Source of the DNA: Azorinus chamasolen
Lineage: Eukaryota; Mollusca; Bivalvia; Cardiida; Solecurtidae
NCBI GenBank assembly: GCA_963576725.1
Contig: OY755246.1
Coordinates: forward strand, 78,721,540-78,785,539
Direction: 5' to 3'
DNA: 64,000 nt
In this document: positions 35,001 to 44,000 of the stretch, one piece after another
Layout of the letters: each line of letters begins with the position of its first letter
Numbering within the stretch: the stretch's first letter is position 1
Position numbers and translations under genes: made by a program
The notes under the pieces: model-generated
The model's input: the letters and a program-made list of their open reading frames with translations, nothing else
Database searches by the model: none
What the model was told of the DNA's origin: nothing

Positions 35001-38000
35001 GGGGGCATTAAAATAAATGTAAAACAGGGAAAGGGTTATATCAGCAGTATTAACTTACCTTCAATTTCACTGTCATGCAGGGTCCGTGCGCTGGCTGTCG
35101 CTCTTGCGATATTTCGATGAGGTTGCAGACATCTTGCCAAACCTTTCAAATAACAAAAAAGTAATTCTTCCTTTACTCCATGAATATTCATGTAAGAAAT
35201 ACTGATATCATGAATATTTATTCTAGTGCTTATTATGTTTCATGTCAAATTTGGCCATGGTAGTGTGTAGCCTAGAATCAGATCTGTCTTTTTTTTATCC
35301 AACCTCTTTGAATAAATCTGCCGAAAAGTATCATTAGCTAGAGAAAAGGAAACTTTTAGAATTTTGTAGTTTCGAAACCATTGTGATAAAAAAGAGCATT
35401 TGCTCCTAAGGAGCAAATGCTCTATTTATCACAATGGTTTCAGAAAGTGACTTTTACAGATGCGTAGAAAGGCGTATTTATGGAGGAAAGGGTTAAATAC
35501 ATTAAGCAAACAGACAGCTTGATCAGACAGATTCTACAGAGGCCCTCTGATCTGGATCGGCTATGTTTGCAGAGGTGTTAAAATGAGTATATATGATATG
35601 AATGATTGAAAAAAAAACCTGACCCATTCCCTGATATTGACGATTCTGAAACCATTGTGATAATGTGATAATGGTTTCAAACTACAAAATTCTAAAAAAA
35701 ATCCTCCTTTTCGGCAGATTTATTCAAAGAGGTTGTATCTAAAAATAGCCTATGAGGTAATGGGTTAAACTACAGCATGCTACAAACATATCCAGATGGA
35801 TCAAGATCAGATGCAACTTGACACTCTGGTTATGTAAATTAAAACGAAAAACTGCTTCAAAATTCAATAAAAAACATATTGGCTATCTATGAAAACTTAT
35901 CCAAGATGCTAAGTGCCATAGGAATGTTATACAATGGCTTTTTCGACACTGTTTGCCAGTTAGAAACTACACTTTACAGTAGAACCTGTATTAACCCATT
36001 CCCTCATATTGACGACTTTTGCATGACGACTCTGTAAAATTCACTTTGTGAAATCATTGTGATAAATAGAGCATATGCTCCTATAGGAGCAAATGCTCTA
36101 TTTATCACAATGGTTTCAGACTACAAAATTCTAAAATTTTACTTTTCTCTATTTAATGCTCCTTTTGGGTAGATTCATTCAAAGAGGTTGTATCTAAAAT
36201 AGCCTATGAGGTAAAGGGTTAAGCAGCCATCCAAAGGAAGTCTAATTATGGGTATGTAAGCCAGTCAGTAGCTTAATGCAGGTCAAAAGTAATGCAGAAA
36301 GCTCCTACAGGAACTTTCTGCATTACTTTTACCCTGCACCAATCAACCATTTTCTTTTTAAGACTCCCATGTTAACTGCTTAATGCAGGTCAAAAGTAAT
36401 ACAGAAAGCTCCTACTGGGGCTTGAATTTCTGCATTACTTTTACCCTGTGTCAAGCAACCGTTTGCTTTGCTATTTAAGACTCCCATGTTTAATAAATGA
36501 ATGGCAGCTGAGGATAGGTTCTACTAATTTTATAGGCACATGCGTGTTCACGATCAATCATCGATTAAAAATCACGATAATGATTGAATTATATTTGAGT
36601 TTGGGTAAGGGCCAAATTTGGGATAGGTTTGCTACGTATATCCAGACCAGTGTATTTGTCTTTGCAACATGACATTTAATAAAGGTTAAATTTTAGATTA
36701 CCAAATGATTCTGTTCAGTTAAAACAATGTGTAAAACCTATGAATTCATAAATCTATGGAATGCCGGTCGGGTCATGCCACTTGCCGTTTGCTAAACTGC
36801 CATTTGCACAATGAAATATTTACAGACGTGTTCTTCTCACATACAGATCTACAGAAATTGGGCATAGTATTATTTTGATAAGGATACACAACATAGTGTA
36901 GCATGAAGGCTGTCAATCTGTCTAATCTTTGTATTCGGCAAGCACTCTTCAGGGAATAGAAACTAGAATTAATGACAAAATTTCAATTAGCAACTGGCAA
37001 TTAGCAACTTACAAAAAGCAATTAGCATTTGACAACTGACAAATTAGCATTTAGCACCAGGCAAATTAGCCATAGGCATTTAAGAGCCACCACTGGGGGG
37101 ATTTACCATTAAGCAACTGGCATTTAGCAAATGGTAAATGGCAAAAAAAACACCAACAATTAGCATTTAGCAACTGGCAAATTAGCAATTGACATTTAGC
37201 AATTGGCATGTCCCGACCCGCATGACATATGATACCAACGAGGATCTGGAGATCTTTATTTCATTAAAATGTCTGAATAATATCATTCGTGAAGGACACA
37301 AAAACAATATTGTGGAATGAAGCCCATCGATCTGGACCCAGAAAAGGCAATGCAGTTGCGGTACTTGACCTACATTTACTAAATTAACGTAGGCTATCTT
37401 GTCAAATTTGCCGGGTACCGGCAAGCACTCTTCAGAGAAAAGAAACTAGAATTAATGACAAAATGCCAAATTAGCAACTGGCATTTAGCACCTGGCAAAA
37501 AGGAAAATAAGCATTTGGCAACTGACAAATTAGCAATTGACATTTGCCAAATTAGCAATTGGCATTTGCAACTGGCAAATAAGCAGTTGGCATTTAGCAA
37601 CTAGCAAAAGAAACACATGTATAGCATTTGGCAACTGGCAAATTAGCTACATGTATTAGCATGTCCCGACCTTCATTCCATTAATAATCAGATGTTTTTC
37701 CTTGTCTGACTTAACTATGTTCTCCATTTGGTTATATTTTAATCATCGACAATGACCTGTCCCTCGTCGATCATCACGCCGCGACCTTCACGACCACAGG
37801 GGTCTGGGCCGCTTCATGAGAGTCTATATGTACTATATAATAACCCCCATGAAGCGGTCCAGACCCCTGTGTTCACGACTAGACGTCACGATCGTCGATT
37901 ACTACGCAAAAACTATTTTAAATCGGCATATCAAGTACTAGGTTCGGATCTGGGTCTATTCTCTTTTTGACGATTCTAAAGAGTGGCCACTGTATAGAGT

Positions 38001-41000
38001 TTGAGTTTGATGGAGAAATAACCATTTAGTAGTTGGGTACGCATCTTTATATGTAGCTCTGAAATTCAGCGTCAAAAAGTTTAGATCATCCTTAGTCGCC
38101 TCAGTATCCAAACTTTGCAAACTATATAACGGATTCGGCCATGGTGAGGCAGGAGTTATGCTGCATAAGTGCCTTCTGATCTGGGTCTTCCCAGGTTGCT
38201 AAGACATCAAAAGGTGTCTGTATCAGGCAACGCGTTAAGCTCTCTAAGTCTTGATTCTGTAATACACTACAGTAAAACTTCGATTATCCGAACACTATTT
38301 AAAATACGTATTAATATCGATCTTTAAGACAGGTGGCAGTTTAATGCATGGTGAAAGTCATGCAGAAAGCTCCTCTAGGAGGTTTTACTGTAGTTGTGAA
38401 GTCATACAGTCTTGCAGGTAACATAGACTTGAAGACAAGTAAATAACGAATGAAAGTGGTCGTAGGGTCTCACCTCAAATACAATATATATAGCGATAAT
38501 CTGGATTATCCCATTCCCTCGTATCAAAGACCTATGATAACAGATATGTTAGTATAGGTCTTTGCTGGTATTGACGCCTTTTGAAGCCTCTGTTAAAGTC
38601 ACTTTTTCAAATCATTGTGATATATAGAGCTTTTGCTCCATGGGAGCAAATGCTCTATTTATAGCAACGGATTCAAAACTACACCATTCTAAAAATGTCC
38701 CTTTTTGTTAGTAGATGTTCCTTTTCGGTAGATTTATTCAAAGAGGTTGGGTCTAAAGATAACCTATGAGGTAATGAGTTACCTGTAGCATTCCTTTATT
38801 CATGAATATCCATGTAAGGAATAATGACACCATGAATATTTATTAGCTGACCTTTTTAATAATCATATATAAATGCCAAACGGGTGTATTGGCTTTGAAA
38901 GAAACTGTAGTTCAATGCCATAGCTCCACAAGCCTGCAGCAATCGTCTTATCTAAGTCTTCTCTGTTTGTAAAGGCCTGGAAATGTTTAGATCTCTATCA
39001 GGTTAAGAGTTACCATATCAAAAACACTCCAGATACCTCAAACATCAACCAGGATAAGGAGACCAGGATAACCATTTGCCTGATGAATATTCATGTATAG
39101 AAATAATTACATCATGAATATTAACCTTTTACTTTACAAAACCTTGAAAACGCCTTTCTAATCGAGTACGTAGGCCAAGTTCAGACGGGTCAACTTGTAG
39201 GATCAGTTTTGTTTTCTGGTATCAAAAATGCTAAAAAAATGCAAAATAAGAAATAGGACCAAAATTATTTCAAATAATTGAGATTTACGCACGAAAATAT
39301 TCCCCAGTTGATAAAATGGATTATTCCCAAGTTTGTCAGAAAAAAAAGACTAGAAACCTTAGAATAATATGTCTGATTCTAAAGTTTCTGTCATGATAAC
39401 GTACTTATTCGTAATTCCATTATAAAATAATAAACATTGATACAATAGTGTTCGGAGGCATACATGTGTCGTCTGCTCGCAGCTGACACAAAAACAGTCA
39501 ATATGCTGGAGTGAAATCAGAACAAAGGGGAATAACTAAAAAAAGTATCGCATGTTGAGTGATGGATCTTAGTGACATCAATGGTCCTTAATGAGAGGAA
39601 GACACGTGTGAAATTTGAAAGCTCTATAATGACTAGTTTAGAAAATTCAAATGACAGCCAAAAAAAGAAAGTGTGAACAAAGTGGAATAACTCAAAAAGT
39701 ATTGTATACAGAGTGACGGACCTTAGTTACATCAATGGTCCTCAATGAGAGGAAGACACATGTGAAATTTGAAAGCTCTATAATGATTAGTTTCGAAATG
39801 ATCGCCAAACAAAGAACGTGTGACGGACAGACAGACAGACTGACAGACAGACGACGGAAAAGTGACCCCTAAGTGATACACTGCCTATCGGCAGGTGACA
39901 CAAAATGCATTATTCATGACGTCATTATTCGTACATGAACATTCATAGAGTAAAAGTAAAGTACCTAGTTATTATAGTCTACTTTCAGTCCGAATGACCG
40001 CTCAGCCAACTGTACATTTACTCCCCTGGTCATTGAGTCATTGGCCTACAATATTGAGCACTGCTAACATATGGCGCAATCATGCAGCCGCAGTACCCTC
40101 ACAGGTACCCATTTTAACCCCTGTGCGGAGAGGATGTGCGGGTGGGAGACACGGAAAAGCGAATCTGAAATTTCCGGGAGAGACCGGGATTAAGCGGTTA
40201 AGATCCAGAAATAGACCTGTATTAGTATTCGCTTTAACCGTTAGGAAGTATCTATCGCAGTTTCATAAGGAGGACACCGTGAAGCTAATTAATATTCGTG
40301 GTGTCATCATTTCTTCCATGAATATTCATAAATCATATTTAATCAAATAGCAGAGGTGCCTGTTTAAACCCTTCGCTTGCTAATCGCGTCAATATACATA
40401 CCTGTAAATAGTGAAAACCCAGATGAGACAGCTCCTGCAGGAGCTGTCTCATCAGGGTCTGCACTATTTACAAGTTGATTTTGCAACCAGTGCACTCCAC
40501 AGCAGTGATTGCACAGCGCAATAATTGTACACAGTGTAGATATATGTAATTATACAACAGGACATGGGTAAAGAAGGAGTATGTATTTTAAAATTCAGCA
40601 AGCGAAGGGTAAATGTTAGATTAAACACCTTACAGGTATCCGTGCTTCTCTATAAGCCAGCCATGGTCGACCCTAATGACAAACCACAATTCTCAGATTT
40701 TACTTTTGGTTAGTCTGATTCTTAACTTTTTATCCCACTGTGAAAAAAGAATGACCGTTCCAGTATAGCTCTGGTGCAATTTTGCCTACTTCAGATTCGA
40801 TCAAGCGTCTGAGAAATTATTGACCAAGGGTCAACAAGCTTGGATCCTAATGAGATACCAAGTAACTCGACGTCTCATAAGGATCTAAACTGCTCATAAA
40901 TGCGAGTCAAGTCGTGGATGGCGGAATAAAGGTTAACCAATGCATTCTTAATGCGTTTATAAACAGAGTTGATCTAGATCTACTCTGTTTGTAAATCCTT

Positions 41001-44000
41001 TAAAGGCACGATCATCATGTTACGGGTGAGCTTTTTACTTCATATACAGTAATACCTCTCTACAACGACCACTAAATTGTGTTAATTAGTTGGTATTTTA
41101 GGCAGGTGGTTGCTTAAAGCAATGTGAAAGTAAAACAGAACGCTCCCATAGGAGCGTTCTGTTTTACTCTCACTTTGCTTTAAGCATCATGCACCTGCCT
41201 TTAACACAAATACTTGATGTAATTTAGTGGTCGTTATAGAGAGGTTTTACTGTATACGCACTATACAGAACAACAGATGCGCACTCAAATACTAAACACC
41301 GTCCTTTCTCCATCAAACACTGTAGTGTGGCCGCTCTTTAAAATCGTCTCGAGGAGACGATTCTAAAGAGTGGTCACAACATATAGGATTTGGTGGAGAA
41401 AATAAGAAAAGTTACTCTTGAAAATGTTTTAATTTATTCATCTTATCTGCATGGACTTCTATATTAGAAAAGGAAAATTATATCCAGATCAAAGAGAGTC
41501 GTCTAATCAGGTCTGCTCAGTTTGTTTGTGGCATCATATAGATCAGACTCTACCGTGTCTGTCCACTGGCACCAGATCGAAAAAGACTATATAGTCTATT
41601 TAGAACTCCTATGGTCTTTTCGATATAGTGCCAGTGTTTCTGTCATGGCAAAGAAGAATATTGTTTTCATATGCCGTTATAACGAAAATCAAATAGTAGT
41701 CACAGTGCCATTATTTTTAACACGAACATTCATGGATTACAGGGATAATCTGCTTTTGCATATGCATGTTGGTTACAGAGACATAAATACCGCAAAGAAT
41801 TTGATGCTGTTGCAATTGTCTCATTTTAAGCACATGTACAAAAAACAACAACAATCCACACGGTATATTAAATGGGAAGCATAAAAGAACCATAGAACGA
41901 ATAAGGAGAACAGAATGAATACGACTGAAAAGAAAGGAAAAGAAAGAAAGAACAGAAAAAACAGAGAACAGAAAAACAGAGAAAGGGAGAACAGAATGAA
42001 TACGACAAAAAAGAAAGAAACAGAAAGAAGAGAAAAACAGAAAGAAGACAGAGATGACTCCATACAGAGAAATAAACATAGGGCCTGTAAATATCAGACA
42101 GACACACTGACGGTACGGGACATTAATACAAATTCATACCAGCCAGATCAGACAGACGGGTTGGATATATAGATTTATACAGACTGACAGGCTGCAGGCT
42201 GTGGAGGGCAGACAGGCACAGGCACATATGTATATAGAGATGGATAGAATTATTAAGCTATACATCAAGCCAGGCGAGCGTGTGGACGGACGGGCGGACT
42301 TCGACACCGAGAAATTGGAACTGAAACGTGACGAGCTAAAATGAACAGAAATAAAACAACATACAGGCAGGCAGAACGACGGACACTGCAGGCAGGCGAC
42401 CAGGCGGGCAGACATGCAGATAGACAGACAGACAAATCGGGAGTGTGGTTGAATCCGAATGTATTGTAAGCACCGTGGCTTTAAGGGTCCGGAGTCCCGG
42501 TAAAAGTTAGAATTGAATAGTTAAATTGAAACCAATGACATAAACAGAGCAATTGCTCCTTTAAGATCAAATGCTCTATTTTTCGCAATAGTTTCAAAAG
42601 GTGACTTTTACAGAGGCGTCAAAAGGCGTCCATGTGAAGGAATGGGTTAAAGCTTACATAAAAAACCCAGAGCTTTTATTTAAGTCTAACCGCCTTAGCC
42701 TTGTTTGTTCCTTTTTTGTTCCATTTTGACCATGATAACGTTTTCACCTTTCATATTGATGTTACACACGTAAGTAAGTAAGCATCGCTAGCCACAGTCA
42801 GCTAGATGGATGAAAAAACTTTATTTATGTAAAAAAAATGATATAATTAATATTCATGTAAAAAATGATATAATGAACATTAATTAGACTATTTTTTTAA
42901 AACAGCATATGGACACAGGAAGTGTTGGCTGATAGAAAATGTAGAATCAAATCTACATTATATCATAAGCAAGCAGAGCAGATCCTGATCAGACGGCTCC
43001 TGTAGGAACCGTCTGATCTGGGTCTACTATGTTTGCAAATGCACGAAAAGACGTTTATATTACGGAAGGGGTAAATGGCTTGTAAACCGAAAATGAAAGA
43101 GAGAAAAAAGGGTTTTATAATTTATCGTTAAAGGAACTATCTTTTTTTGTGTAATTTATTGTAAATGTATTCAGATAAAATAAAATCCTATTAACTTTTT
43201 TGTCATAAACTCTTTACATAGTAAATATGCCTTTTAACGCATTGGCAAACAAAGTAGACCCAGGTCAGACTGATCCTAAAGGAAGATTTTCTAAGTAGTC
43301 TACGGTTTCTGCCGAGGCAAAATTTTCCGTGTTAATATGGCATATTTAAATCGTCTAATATATTTTTTCATGGTGACATTTTCTATTTGCATGCATCTGC
43401 ATGCTTTAACAGGTAATTCATACATCATGCAGCGTGTTATTTTATTAGCCTTGCATACGTCCAATATACCGTGTAAAGCCAGACAATAAAGAGACCGCGA
43501 ACATATCCTCTATATATAGCCGTCAAAAGACTTAACTCTTACGCTGCAAATGTCGCATCTGTAATTACCTATGCAAACAGTTGGGATCCAGGTGAGACGC
43601 CCAGTCACTCGGCGTCTCATCAGGATCCAAACTGTTTCTTGCTATAAGTATGTGTTTTGAAACAAAAAAGATGAATTTAAAAAGTTGAGCAGACGACAAA
43701 TTTTGCTAACGGCAATAATTGACAACAAAAAAGTTAATACTACTTGCATATAGAGTTATTATGGGCTTGTACGGCCATGCGTAACGAATGTGTATTGGGT
43801 TCAACCTTGAATGCGACATGGGCAAATACAGTTAGGATCCAATTTCAATCCAAGTCTTCGCCTGGATCTAAATCTTTGCACAATAAGATTGTGTTCTTGA
43901 AAATAAAAGTGAAAGAACATTTCTATTTAAGAATTACACCAGATAATAAGTTTATATACAATTTACTTGCCGTTTGGTATGGTTCATATTGATTTTTTTT

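Noticed and set aside
41717..42172. Ser/Phe-rich and Lys/Glu/Arg-rich frames on both strands
   Set aside because: Low-complexity purine/pyrimidine tract; both strands are open because the tract lacks stops.
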